This document shows positions 13,396 through 25,692 of a stretch of 64,000 nucleotides of DNA, piece by piece (the stretch's first letter is position 1; every line of letters begins with the position of its first letter). The stretch is taken from the NCBI GenBank assembly GCA_032622095.1, contig CP136066.1, forward strand, positions 135,007,917 to 135,071,916. The letters run 5' to 3'. The notes under the pieces were generated by a model. That model did not search any database, was not told where the DNA came from, and worked only from the letters and a program-made list of their open reading frames with translations. Made by a program: the position numbers and the translations under genes. The stretch comes from Siphonodentalium dalli (lineage: Eukaryota; Mollusca; Scaphopoda; Gadilida; Siphonodentaliidae).

Positions 13396-14690
13396 ATTTT
13401 TAGACGAGTGGGAGATGCAGCGCGCACATCCACATAACAACATTATTTACGTGTATATAAAAGCTTTATTTTTATTTTTAATGCACAGAACTTGGACCAA
13501 ATGTGCCTTTTTCTGCCATACAGAGACTACGAGAATATACATGAAACAAAATAATTTAAATATGGAATTGTTTTAAACTAGATAGTACATGTATGTATCT
13601 GATAATTAATATATATATCACTGATATAACCATACTATTTCTTGAATCGCAAAGGAACATATAATTATGAACAAGCAGAAGATACTATGATGTTCACGTG
13701 AATTCGGTCAAACGGTGAAAGCTACAAGATTACTAATTTTTTGGATGAAATGAACATGGATATTTTGACAAGCTTCTCCATCTGGTATATATTAAGCGAA
13801 GTGCTCCCCCAGCGTCACGACCTATAGTGACTAATGTATAAGTAAAATACCCCTCGCTCCCACTCGACAGCACAAAACAAAATCTGTCTTAGTCTTTTAA
13901 ATAAACTGATGTGTGTCGTTTATATTCTACAATAATTTTTACCATAATTATGGACGGTTTCTTATATTTTATTTGGTTTCAATTTACATTATGAATGTTG
14001 GAGTACGATTGACCTAATTACCACGAAATTCCGATTAGGGTCTACAAACTCTATCGGCGAACCATTGCGTGCGAAGTGTAATGAGTCATAACCATCCCAC
14101 GATATAACGCCTCTGTCCTGGCTATCGGTGGCATAGCGGTGTAAGTTAAAACATTGTCCACCTGTTTTGCAAAATTACTAAAAATGAATTGCCAAAAATG
14201 TTTTTTCATCGCAGTATTGCGAATCCGTTCTGATGGCAGTATCATTGAAACACGATAGAATAATATGATATTAAGAAACACTGATATATAAATATTTAAA
14301 AGACCGAAACTGTAAAATTCACACATATATCATGACCCAGAGACTCTGGGCCAGAGTACACTTCGATCAGAACATAATATGTGGTCTATTGGAACATACA
14401 TGTTACAACTATGTTTTTGGAATCCATCACGATTTATCAAACCAATTACGGTAGTATACATGTATATACATGGGCATTATACATGTGTATTTATTTCACA
14501 TACACGTTTATCGCTGCAATAACGAAATTGCTTTGAACTCATGCAGCCATTGGTATAGGACTTTAGCAGATTTAGCTAACCATGCATAAACTTCATGCCG
14601 GAGATTAGAACGTAGCATAACTAAATGTTTGACTTTGTGGATGACATGTATGCGATTCATTTGAATCACCGTGGTGATTTCCATTAATTG
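13396..14690. other. Intergenic, no gene seen
   Basis: A minus-strand frame of 91 codons at 14051-14326 has no recognised domain. No repeat structure was identified. Confidence 0.45.
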
Positions 14691-14697
14691 ACATATA

Positions 14698-14908
14698 CAG
14701 TAATGCCCTAATTAATCGACTCCATAACCACAGCAGAATTATGGGTAATTTATCAGGATTTAGTCGGAAATATGGCTTGTTGCCATTCATCGGAAAGCTC
14801 TCTTCGAGCTTTCCGATGAATGGCAAGAAGCCATATTTCCGACTAAATCCTGAAAAATTTCCCACAATTCTGATGTGGTTATGGAGTCGATTAATTAGGG
14901 CATTACTG
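14698..14908. mobile_element. Hairpin MITE of Tc1/mariner type
   Basis: The element starts CAGTAATGCCCTAATTAA and ends in its inverted complement, flanked on each side by the dinucleotide TA (14696-14697 and 14909-14910), the usual mariner target duplication. It is nearly one long hairpin with its centre near 14802 (CTCTTCGAGC). Related shorter elements with the same CAGTAATGCCC ends lie at 40304-40432 and 40479-40607. The mirrored 65- and 86-codon frames on opposite strands are palindrome artefacts. Confidence 0.9.
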
Positions 14909-15375
14909 TATATTGCGTCTATATTATGTCGAGTTTAAGGGGGAGACGCACGTTTTGCATAAATCACAGTAAATCCAGCCAAAAATGGCAAGTGATTTTC
15001 AACAAAGAATTTCCCTGGATCTATCTGGTGAAAAATCTAGAATTTTACATATGATAATTTTCATTATATATAGAATCAGAGCAATTATAAAGAGACAATA
15101 ACAATAATGGATTTTAATACATTTGAGAGGTTGAAAATATTTGTTTCGTTTCTGTCCCTTTAGGTACCGAGAACTGCCAGAAAAATTTATAATTTCAAAC
15201 AACATGTCAACCATCAAATAGCTTATTGTCTTGATCCCATGAGAGGAGGCTTCATTTGTATCATAATGTTGAGTTAGCTTTTTAACTGCATATTATAGCA
15301 TCATACCCCATGTATTATAATGAAGAATAAGCAGTCACAAATATGCCAGCCCAATGAAAACAAATGCTCAAATGT

Positions 15376-15868
15376 GGTGCTGTCCACTCAAGCAGGGAGC
15401 AATCAACAGAAATTAGGCCACAGTGTTAAGAGATATGGTGGTCAGATTTAACTTGGTTATGAACCCATGACCCAGAACTCAACTGAGCCCAATTTTTCAA
15501 TGACCAACAAGCATGGCATGGAAATTCTCAATAATAACAAAATATTTATGGTAGTTGTCTTTCTGAATGAAAATAATCATTTAATCTCATGATCTTCAGA
15601 TATGATATCATGTATATATGAAATGCACTTTCCACAAAAATATGTTTTACAGTAGTTCTCGGTACCTGAACACAGTGAAATTTTAAAGATTTTTCATGCC
15701 ATAAAAGTAAAGTAAATGAGATTATAATAACCAAATGTCCAATGGTTCTTATGTATGGTACCACAATAATCTCTTGTACAAAATTTCACAAAGATATTCC
15801 TGATAGAATTAGAGAAAATACATTTTGAAATCCCAGGAAATTTTGGCAAAACGTGCGTCTGACCCTTA
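15376..15868 (+). repeat. Diverged direct duplicate, copy 2
   Basis: Second copy of the block at 13020-13395, longer by an internal segment near 15700-15830. Shared words include AGATATGGTGG, AACTTGGTTATGAACC and GAAATTTTGGCAAAA. Confidence 0.75.
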
Positions 15869-16904
15869 ACCGGAGTTCAACCGGACATCGTCTGTCTGGT
15901 GACGATCTAAGTAGAACCGTGTAGTCATTTCCACCAGTTTTAATTAGATCCATCGACATCCAATGACGTGGAGATCGACACAAGCAGATATGTCAGACAA
16001 AATTGATGTCAATTTGAAACGCTCATGGACTCGTCGAATCTATTTTTCCACGGACTCTGAGCAGACTGATGGATGACATATTGGCGGGTCGTGCGTTTTA
16101 TCTCATATGAAGGACATAATGCCTGGGTCCGATTACAATGAATGTCGTCAAGCTAAAGGGAAAATCGAAGAAGCAAGTCAGCGGAAAATGAATTTAGCAT
16201 TATCTAACTACGAATAAAAATAACGAAGGAGGGTGGAACACGTGTTGTTTGAGTCGAGGGAATCCAATTAGAGGGGTGCGTGCCTCTATACCCACCCTCA
16301 TCGTACATGCAAATATAGAGCTTTGTTGTCAGCGATCATTTGGATGCAGTATCCCGACCCTTTTACATAAAACTTATATAGTTAAGAAAATTTATGAATA
16401 GTGTCATGTAGTAGCTTGTTTTGGTTTCAAGCTGTGAACTTCAAATTGAATCATTAACGCTACCGGTGTATATATACTGTGGGCCAAATTATAAAATCTC
16501 ATGGTCCTATGTAGTGTACTGCGACCCCGAGTCCGGTAAAAGCTGTAGTTGGAATGTCCAAGTTCGTGAAAGTTCTATTGACTGTGCCGATGATTTTGAG
16601 AAGCTTTATTGTTTTAGGATATTGTATAAAGGTTAATCTGGCCGTGTCAAATTGAGCTATAGCGATGGGATATCTCGCAGGACAACACATTTCGGGTTTT
16701 CGTGGGGGTGTGTATTCGCTGGATGTCTTATACATGTAGTTGCAGTATGTAACCATTATGGCCGCGTTAATTGCTTTCGACGTTTAGGTATGAACAATGG
16801 CTGGGCCATGCACTCTTGGCGGGAACACAATACCTCCGATTTTTTATCCACATTTAGAAGCTTTCTGGTGTGGTGAATGAGAAACCTGCAGTAATAAGCC
16901 GTAG
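15869..16904. other. Intergenic, no gene supported
   Basis: A cysteine-containing frame of 71 codons at 16421-16636 and one of 74 codons at 16652-16876 were inspected. Neither shows a known domain or splice context strong enough to call an exon. Confidence 0.4.
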
Positions 16905-17043
16905 TTTTTTTGTAATAATTTGAAGGATTAGTTGTTTTAACGGAATTCTGAGGCGTAACCAATATATTTTATATTATAATTTATATTTATGGCTAATAAT
17001 ATGATCTTGGTGGCGTTACCATTTCTGACTATGGTTTTCTTGT
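16905..17043 (-). repeat. ACAAGAAAACC terminal family, copy 1
   Basis: On the minus strand it starts ACAAGAAAACCATAGTCAG and contains ATGGTAACGCCACC, then an AT-rich part and GTTAAAACAACTAATCC. The outer boundary at ACAAG is the same in all seven copies in the window. A short stem ACCAT/ATGGT lies just inside the end. Confidence 0.8.
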
Positions 17044-17548
17044 ATCTAATGCACCACTATTTGTGATTGCCGCAAGCCAAAATCGAGAACAGTCAACACT
17101 TTCACCAATGACTTCTCAATATAGGAGATTAATTGTAACACATCATGTATGACAGCTACAGTCCCCGCATATATGCACTATACTGGTATACATAATGCTG
17201 CTGCACTAAACTGTTATACACCACTATGGTTATTAGTATAAACTGATGGGGTGATGGTAGACGGCTTGTATATGTTTCGTTAGCAGGTACAATTTAAGAG
17301 CATGCATGGTTAACATTTCAGAGTACTTTTTAGCATTAGAGCGATTCCCATTCCATTATGATATTATATACGTATATAGTGTATAGGTTTTCGACATGTG
17401 TATCATTATAGCAACTGGTCACTATATATACACATAATGCATGATTGTGTATCACGTGGACGGGGCTAGATGTCGTTAATGCTACTGAAAAATTCCGAAC
17501 TATAGGAACCACATGCTTCCATATAGAACAACGTTGAAATAACTCAGC

Positions 17549-17753
17549 GAGTATGCGCGCTATGCAGTGCCGATATTGGTGACGAGTACCACATAATTTT
17601 ACGCTGCAGTGAACTTAGTGAACTAAGAGAAAAGTATCTTAAGCCATATTTCTATGAGGCCACACTTTCAGAACCCACAACGAGAAAACATTGAGAAAAT
17701 GATCATTATTCATACGAAATGCGCTACAAGCAGAACTATCTGCGTCATCTTGA
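17549..17753 (+). pseudogene. 3' fragment of a LINE ORF2
   Basis: A reading frame with VCALCSADIGDEYHIILRC and downstream LREKYLKPYFY matches, motif for motif, the C-terminal cysteine cluster (C-X2-C-X7-H-X4-C) and tail of the non-LTR relic at 28165-29930. A frameshift occurs after about 45 codons. The other frame then gives SLFIRNALQ and a stop at 17751-17753, parallel to the end of the larger copy. No upstream domain remains, consistent with severe 5' truncation. Confidence 0.8.
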
Positions 17754-17984
17754 GGCTTATTCCTAAATAACCATTCAAAATCCATATCCAATGACCGACG
17801 CGAACACTAAACCTATAACGCCGAACACAACAGTAACCCTATACATGTATATCTATCAGTTAAATATAATTATATAGGGATCAAGACACTATTGCTATAT
17901 ACAACTATATTATAGTCAGGTTCGAAAATCTAAAAAAGCTTCTAGAAACAAAGGTGCGGGCATTTTTCTTTCTAAAGCTTTTGA

Positions 17985-18445
17985 GAATTGTTTCTAAAGG
18001 TATTTTTTATGCTGATTTAAAAAATCAATGTTGGCAAGTTGACAAATTATTATTTCTGGTCAAAAATGTCAATTCAAAATGGCCGCCATCAAAACAAAGT
18101 CTAACTTTACGATTGTTGTTATGTGTTGCTCTAAGACGTTCGAATATTGAGTATTTCCGTACTTTCGAACGAATTGGAACAAGAAGAAGTATACACAGAA
18201 CATATGTGGTAATTTAAAGTGAAATATTTTTGACATTTAACCCAATTTATGCCCAAAAGTGACAAAAAATGCAAATTTTATAAATTATTGCCGTCTTAAA
18301 TGGTAGAAAGTGAAGTATGCCGGAAATATCTCCTTCAAATGGTATAGACAGTTGTGTCTAAATGTAATTTGTAATCTGATTCCAAAAAACAATGTTGGCA
18401 ACTCGACAAATAATTATTTCTGACCTAAAATGACAATTCAAAATG
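17985..18445 (+). repeat. Diverged tandem repeat, about 365-bp unit
   Basis: The phrase CAATGTTGGCAA followed by GACAAAT, a TATTTCTG word and TTCAAAATGGCC occurs at about 18026 and again at about 18391. Only two copies are visible. The embedded 87-codon frame has no recognised feature. Confidence 0.65.
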
Positions 18446-18679
18446 GCCAATACATATATCATATACCATTTTATACAGGCATTAAATATTCATTGGGAGC
18501 AACTCACATACCAAATTTGTTTGAATCCGTTCACAAATGTCAAAGCTATAAGGCATTCTTTAGGTCCGCCCGCCGCCGCCCGCCAACCGTCCCTCGTCAA
18601 ACAAAAACTCGACTAAAAATCTACGAGAAAAGATGGACTCTTCAAGACAAAAATAACAGTATTAACTAGTCAGTTCTTG

Positions 18680-18846
18680 AATTTATATTTCTGACTCCAA
18701 GTGGAAACATTCCTCTTGGGTGCGTTTGTTTGTACTGTACACAGTTCCTTCGCTACGAACTTTGTTGATACCTGATCATGTTCTTGGTCGTGATATGGCC
18801 CATAATGGCTAAAACGACGTTAAACCCTCAATCAATCAATCATTCC
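18680..18846 (+). repeat. SINE-like element 3' end
   Basis: The end reads ATATGGCCCATAATGG, then ACGACGTTAAACC and a tail AATCAATCAATCATT. This layout (conserved 3' block, then a short CAAT-type tail) is typical of SINE 3' ends in lophotrochozoan genomes. No tRNA- or 5S-like head was recognised, so the 5' limit is approximate. Confidence 0.55.
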
Positions 18847-19192
18847 ATAAAACTTAATATCGACACACCTATCGAATGAGCCCAAATGCGTGAGTTGATG
18901 CGAGACAAAAATAAATAAACGCTAGCTAATAAATGTGAACCTCAAATTGTCTGAAACACATCGCACTTAACTCAAGCACACTCACGTTGAGGGCTCGGTC
19001 ACACCATAACCGAGACGACACATTTAAGCTATCAGCTTGTTGTCAAATTCCCTCCATACCATAACTGTTGATTGTATTTAATTACTTTATGAATTTTATG
19101 TATTAAATACTGTTTACACTAATAATATTAACTATTCTACTTTTAACTATTTCATAATTCTTCTCATCGTAAGGACGCCGCCACCTTCCGCC

Positions 19193-20123
19193 TAGTCCCA
19201 GTCTTCTTGTACTAAAACCAGCTAAGATATTGGGATGGCGATTTGCTGTTTTTAGTCCCAGCCCGCTTGCATACCAATCCTATCACACGAGTTACGCCCA
19301 CGATCTGTGGCGGGAATCTGTGGTGTATTTTACTCGATTTACCTAATGAATCAATACATGATGCTATATACATCGGAAAGAGAGACATATCATGGTCATA
19401 ATGGTGTATAATAATCTAACTTTCATGTTAAATTACGCATAGAATATTCCGGTTGATTGTCACCAACATCGCTGTTTTTTCTGTTTGTTTACTTAACTGA
19501 AAGCCGAACACAGGTTCCGAAGAACTTCGGCATTGTCCGGTGATTGTTTTGGCCGAGACGAATTTCGATACAAACAAAATGGCGGCCCCCATGATATTCT
19601 AATGGTCATTGTGTTTACACTGTTTTAAACTGTGAGATGGTTATAATTCCCGTAATTTATTTAATGTATTACATTTATATCTTCAATATGTATTTAATCT
19701 ATGTAATAATTTATTTATTGTCACGTATAATTACTATTACAATGGAGAATTCATCGTGCGTGGTTGATTGAAAATCTACGGAATATTTTCACCGGAAAAT
19801 GCCGAACGCAGTTCGCAAGGTCAACTGAGTTCGCATACTTTAAAAAATATGTAAACACTGCGGCAAAAGTTTCTTTTCACATTAAATTACCGCTTTCAAT
19901 TCACAACCGATGTGGGTTTCAGATCAAATAGCATGTCTTCTGCGGAAACTATCCGTTTATTGTAGCAATTGTGATATTTATTTCATATAATTGTGGTTTT
20001 ATTTGAGCGGGTCACTAACGATTAACTCGCGTCAAAGGAGACCATGGGCCTGGAACTCGGACTAAAGACCGGCACCTCCATCCCAATATCTTAGCCGGTT
20101 TTAGTACGAGAAGACTTGGACTA
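19193..20123. mobile_element. Non-autonomous Mutator-like element (MULE)
   Basis: Terminal inverted repeats of about 70 bases begin TAGTCCCAGTCTTCTTGTAC on the left and the inverted counterpart of TAGTCCAAGTCTTCTCGTAC on the right; both contain GGCTAAGATATTGGGATGG-like sequence (left has AGCT). The element is flanked by a perfect 9-bp direct repeat CCTTCCGCC (19184-19192 and 20124-20132). Nine-base target duplications with long terminal repeats are the hallmark of the Mutator superfamily. The 930-base body has no coding frame, so transposition would have depended on an enzyme from elsewhere. Confidence 0.85.
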
Positions 20124-20132
20124 CCTTCCGCC

Positions 20133-20874
20133 ATGCATGTACAAAATATCGTATCAATATTTAATTCATTTCACATCACAAACTTTAATTAAAATACTCA
20201 TCAAGTGGTTAACAAGAACACGTATAAAATTAATAATTGCATATTACACCTTTTAAAAAATATACAGTTAACATCTGTATTATATATCGATAACTTTATT
20301 ATAGTACAATACGTTATTTAATGAATAATAAATTGTATCACATTTTAAAATTTGGTCTCGATTGCGAATTCGGAGAACTCAGCAAATGGTGACCTACAGC
20401 AAATCATCGGACCCAATATGTATTATGCCCTCTTAGTGTGTATACTGGCAACGGTATTTCGCTCTGTCGTACGAAGTGATGCATGGAGTAAATGGGATTA
20501 AAAACGTACTCGGTAAATTGCGTATTTGTTTTTATTTTGGAGCTAAAAAGCGGGAGAATAACACCTCTGCCATCGCACATAGAACGAGTGGGATACACGT
20601 TATCTGCACACACTGTCATCGCATAACGTGTGAGGGGATATTTGCATAGGTCTCGGTTATTATCGATTAGCTCCATTGATAAGGCTTCTCATTCGATTTG
20701 TCTATGTCTGGCAGTTATAATCAGTGTTATTCGCGGTGTCATCAGGTTTTTATCAACGGCATTGGTGTATCAATGCAATGGGCGTTGCATGTTTACCGAT
20801 GAACGTTTAGACAAATTGGAACACATGTCATATGTGACGCTTGCATGGTGTGTAAATATTTCACAATTATCATA
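20133..20874. other. Intergenic, no gene seen
   Basis: An 81- and a 90-codon frame on opposite strands overlap at 20630-20676. Neither has recognisable features. Confidence 0.45.
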
Positions 20875-21029
20875 ACTTTAGTTTGGCACGTCCGATTTTA
20901 AAATTGTGTTCACATGCTTCATCACCAAGCACACACCATACACACATACGAAAATTACATATTAAAGCTCCAATATATTCTATGTATGCCTAATAAGGCG
21001 TTACCATTTCTGATAACGGTTTTCTTGTC
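20875..21029 (-). repeat. ACAAGAAAACC terminal family, copy 2
   Basis: Minus-strand start ACAAGAAAACCGTTATCAG, followed by AATGGTAACGCC. The inner part differs from copy 1 but matches the copy at 57330 through TTAAAAT and GGACGTGCCAAACTAAAG-like sequence, defining a second subfamily. Confidence 0.75.
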
Positions 21030-22074
21030 ATCATATTGACCTCGGTGCATATATATTTGATAGAACAAACCACTATTAATATCGATTATCGTGTTGTTAT
21101 TCTTTTAAAATACGTATCAATAATTATTGACACACACACCCGTTCCTCATTAAAATCATTCAATTTCCAGGGGGAGGTAATAACAAAATTGCAGGACGGT
21201 ATCAAACTCCATGCAGTTTGGGACGGTATGTGCCGGGTTGGGTGAGTGACCCGGGAGGCAAAACACGCATAGTTTACAACATCGTGAAATTGTTTTACTA
21301 AAGTCTTTTTGTGCCTATATTTGAAATTTGCGATAGCTTAAAACATATTATAACTGCACATACACCATATTTATGTTACTGGGTCCTCATATGGGCCTTA
21401 TAGTCCGGGGGCTAATAGGGGTACCCTTGCACCCCCCTGGGACTTAAGTTCAACCCACTCATTTTGTTCCTTGTTATGTCCTTCAACTTTTAAGCAATGT
21501 TAACATGAAAAAAAAAGTGGCCGTTTTTCAGACCAGACCTTAAGTCAGTTTTATGCAAATTAGAGCGGGAAAATCTAGCAAAATGTATCCAAATGTATAT
21601 ATTTTCGTGAAGCTAAGACATAATGACAATTTTTTGTGCCAAAATTGAAACTCACCATCCAAAATGGCCACCGGAAGTTGAAAATATGACATGTTTTCAC
21701 AATTATCTTCTAGATCAGTGCATGCTGTTTGGAACTGGTTGAGTAATATGACTTTATTTTGTATTTTGTATATTAACTGATCATTGGACCAATTAGATAT
21801 GTAATTATTGGGGTTCTAGCCCCTTCTGATCCCTAAAATATTCGATTTTACAAAACGCGGTATAAAATTTCACACAAAAATCACAATTGGGATTCTAGTC
21901 ATATTTCAACAAGAAATAAACAGAACATTGTAATGTAAGTGAGGCATGTCATTACCTATGAATATTCCAACTCACTGGAACCAAAATTCTTACTTTTGCT
22001 CAAAATATGGAAAATGGTAAATATTGCCCCAGCGTGTCCTGCAATCGCTTACAAGTTGTGGTTGATGTATATAG

Positions 22075-22236
22075 ACAGAACACAACGCGTATCTTAATCG
22101 AGAATCTTTTATCGCATGAGTTGCGGATGGCGCAAGGATATATTTCGCGAGAGCGTAGCTCGAGCGAAATATAACTTTGCGCCGTCCGCAACGAGTTCGA
22201 TAAAAGATTCGAGATTGTGATGCAAGTTGTGTTCTG
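22075..22236. repeat. Palindrome inside the composite insertion
   Basis: Arms run inward from ACAGAACACAAC, through GAATCTTTTATCG and GTTGCGGA(T/C)GGCGCAA, to ATATTTCGC near the centre (22150-22160). A fragment of the same sequence without the second arm is present at 53109-53160. Confidence 0.8.
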
Positions 22237-22425
22237 TATTTATTCTACACCGTTCAGTCAGATAAGTTCAATCCATGAATGTCACCTTCACTGTTACTAT
22301 AGCTACCTTTATTGTGATTTAAGTCTGACAAATAACCAGTAATTATGGGGGGAATCACCGGAAGCGGATGATCGACGTAGTGTACGTCATCTTTCTTGGC
22401 GACAACGTCAACGAGAATAGTTCCG
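22237..22425 (+). repeat. Repeat block shared with 53155-53345
   Basis: Both copies contain CTGTATTTATTC, AATCCATGA, ATTGTGATTTA and ATCACCGGAAGCGGAT, then GACAACGTCA. Spacing agrees to within a few bases. Function unknown. Confidence 0.8.
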
Positions 22426-23210
22426 GCTTGTATTCCACTAGAGGTATACACTAATTTATACCATGAAAACATGCTATATAATATATGTGTGCTTTACACC
22501 CTACTGTGTGTGAACAGGAGTTCGACCGTGGGTAACACGTTTCTACTGTGGGTAACACGTTTTAATGGCATTTCAATGGTTAAAGTTTATACCCATAGTA
22601 GAACTACATCCGAGTTGACCTTTCATTAACCTTCCATGACCTCGATCAAAATGACTCTATTTTTAAAATGTAGCGCCTCGCGATGAAAACAATTTGATAC
22701 TTTCGATTCAATTGAATATTATACTCACTAATGCGATAAAAACGAACAGTTAATTCCGTGGAAATCACATCCAGATCAACAAATTGAACATATATTTCAA
22801 GAAATAGACGTAAAAAACTCGAACAACAAACGGTGGATTTCAAAATGACTTTCGTGGTTTCCTGTTCACTGTACGGCGGAGAGAAAAAAAGTTCCCGCAA
22901 TGTGTTATATTTATATTCATTAAATTCTTATTCCCATATATATTCATGTTGTTTATGGCGGTTTCATCATGATTACAGTTTATTGTGAATTGGCTACAAT
23001 GATACCATATTCGAACAATTGAATGTTGACCTAATTCAATGTATCAATACGCCCGATCAGCTGTGATAGTGTACGTCGATGTACGGCCAAGTGTGGGGAA
23101 CACAACGGGGATGATTGTGAATGGTGCGACAGAATCATCTTAATTTAAGTGGGTTTATTTCGATTTCATAGCATTTGTTGCTCCTGTACCGGTCATGGTA
23201 TAAACAAAAT

Positions 23211-23312
23211 ACACACGTAGTGTTTCTGAATACCAAATTTACACCACTCGTGTGGTAAATCATCAATCCCACTCGTAGTGTAAATTTGGTATTCAGAAAC
23301 ACTACGTGTGTA
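23211..23312. repeat. Hairpin with ACACGTAGTGTTTCTGAAT arms
   Basis: The arms read ACACACGTAGTGTTTCTGA, then ATACCAAATTTACACCACT, with a short loop containing TCATCAATCCC. A related hairpin lies at 53889-54010. Confidence 0.85.
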
Positions 23313-23884
23313 TTCTATATATGTATTCAATGGCTGGGATTCCGTTGAATACATGTGACTCACGTCAATGGGTGTGGAATAAAAAATTGGCTATTCTGCC
23401 TTCTATACATTGAATACTAACATGTCTGATGCACCATGGTTAATTGTCACTACTGACATCACCAAATATATTGGACTTTTCTCTAAAAAAACTTGACATA
23501 AATATCGGCAAAAATTAACTTTTTTCAAGTAAAATAAAGGTAAATCAAAGATGGCTTCCAAAATGGCAACCAAATTTGTAAAAAGTTAATTTTTCACATG
23601 TATCCCGGAAATTATTCTCTGCGTTATTCGAAAAGGTTGGTTATTATACGTGTTAGTTAATTAACTGTCAACTACATGTTCTATTCTGGTTGTCCCAGTT
23701 CATTTTAAAGTATGGAATTTTGCCGAGAACCTCTTTTGTGATTATGGCCATATTATTGAAAGGAAATGGGCAGAACTTTGAGACGGAACTGAGATGAACC
23801 ATAATCTGTGGTTATTCTCGTCCATTATGATAAAAAACAATATCCACCGGATACAGGGTGGATGCCAAGATGGTAGCCAGGGAG

Positions 23885-25562
23885 TTACTCTATGATCATA
23901 GGTCAGGTGAATATGTATAAAGGGAGTTATTGTATGTCATGCATGATGCGAATAGGTATACAATGAGTGACTATATGGTTATGAGTGGGTTGTCCATGGT
24001 AAGATGTATAGGTATACAGGGAGAGGTTATGGTCAGGTGTGAGGTGTATCGGTATGCATGGAGTGACTGTATGGTGTATGATTGTGTGTATCCAGTACGG
24101 GTGCACCCGATGTGCCTGTATGGGCATTGATGTGGTGTATGGATATAGCTAAATTGTTATCCATGTGTTGATTGTGTATATATGGAGTGACTGTAAGGTC
24201 ATGGGTGTGATGTACATGTGTTGTCTGTATGATCATGGATGGACTGTGTGGATAAATAGGGAGTGATCTTATGGTTACGTGTAATGTGTATAGGTATACA
24301 AGGAATGACTGTACGGTCATGATTGAAGTGTATATGCATACATGGAGTAAGCTGGGTGGACATTATCGAGCGTGTGGATATATAGGGAGTGTCCTTGTGG
24401 TAATGGGTGGGATGTATATTTATATATCTCGTGGATGTATTATCATTGGTGGGTGTATAGGGATTAGCTGTGTGATCATGGATGGCGTGTATGATTATAC
24501 AGTGAGTTGCTGAATTGTCATGTGTGAGGTGTATATGCATGTATGGAAGGTATGAGTGGTCGCATGTGCGGGTTTTTTGTATATCTGGAAGGGCTGAATG
24601 GCTATTGGTGAGGTGTATATGTATACATGGAGTGACTCTATGGTCTAGGATGGGCTGCATATGTATATATCGAGTGGTTATATGACTATGTGTGAATAAG
24701 TATACAGGTAGTGACTGTATGGTCAAGGGGAGATGAAAACACAATGTATACATGTAGGTATACAAGGAGTGACTTTATGATCATAAATGTAATGAATATC
24801 TATACAGGGAGTGACTAAATGGTCATGTGTCAGGTGTATGAGTATACCTGGTGTTCATGCTTGGTGACTCGTGGCGGTATGGCCATGTGTAGGTTATACG
24901 GTTATACACAGCTGATGATATATGGTCATGGGCATATGTGTATATAACGAGTGGATATATGGCCATGGGTGAGGTGCATATGCATCTATGGAGTGACTAT
25001 AATGACATGGTGTATTTGTATATCTTGTGTCGCTATTCGACTATGGTGTGACAAATAGGGATACAGGGAGTGACATTGCCAATGGTGAGGTGAATATGTA
25101 TGCAAGGATTGACCACGATCACGTATGAATGTTTTGAATAGTTACACACGGGGTGACTATATGGCTATAGGTCAGATGAAGGACATACCAGGTGCCATGG
25201 TGAGGGTATGTGTATGAAGCGAGTGGGTATGTGGCCATTGGTGAGGTGCATATGTATACCTGGAGTGACTCTATGGTCATTGTTGTGGTGTTGATGTATA
25301 TATTGAATGCCGATGTGACCATGTGTGTGGAGAATAGGTATACAGGGGATGACCGTATGGCCAATGGTGAGGTGAATGCATGGGTATACACGGAGTGACT
25401 ATATGGTTATGGGTAATATTTAGGAGTAAGTCCGGTGTGCCTGCATCGTGACTCATGGCTGTATGGTCACCCATGGTCATGGGTAAGGTGTACGTGTATA
25501 CAGTGGGTCATTATAGTGTTATGTCTGTGGTGTTTATGTATATATGGAATGACTGTGTGTTA
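23885..25562 (+). repeat. 42-bp minisatellite, left arm
   Basis: Diverged tandem units of the form GGAGTGACTNTATGGTCATG followed by GGTGAGGTGTATATGTATACAT. Many units vary by a few bases. Because 42 is a multiple of three, long spurious frames arise, for example 188 codons on the minus strand at 24199-24765. Confidence 0.85.
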
Positions 25563-25692
25563 GTGGGTGGCTATCGCTTTACACGTTTAACGTCCCCTCC
25601 CCCATGTACACAAACAAGATGGAGAACTCTCTGACATGACCTCTCTATTGATTACTTATCCTTGAGTTATAGTGGTAAGCGATAGACACCCA
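25563..25692. repeat. Centre stem-loop of the large palindrome
   Basis: The stem is GTGGGTGGCTATCGCTTTAC on the left against GTAAGCGATAGACACCC on the right. It encloses about 86 bases of non-repeated sequence containing CCCCTCCCCC. This is the point of symmetry between the two minisatellite arrays. Confidence 0.75.

Larger units (their letters stand above)
22071..23382. mobile_element. Composite palindrome-bearing insertion in the left arm
   Basis: The right arm of the foldback element reads straight through this position, so the segment is an insertion (or a loss from the right arm). It contains a 162-base palindrome (22075-22236), a block shared with 53155-53345 and a hairpin (23211-23312) shared with 53889-54010. 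The same order of the two shared blocks at 53 kb suggests one mobile family. Inverted TTTATTCTACACC (22239 onward) and GGTGTGGAATAAA (to 23383) bound much of it. Confidence 0.6.

Noticed and set aside
14605-14938. Mirror-image frames of 65 and 86 codons on opposite strands
   Set aside because: They are the two arms of the hairpin MITE read in both directions.
16990-17043. Stem near the ACAAG terminus as a Helitron 3' end
   Set aside because: The hairpin is suitably placed, but the terminus reads CTTGT and not the required CTRR.
24199-24765. 188-codon minus-strand open frame
   Set aside because: It lies wholly in the 42-bp minisatellite; the His/Thr/Tyr-rich periodic translation follows from a 14-codon repeat.
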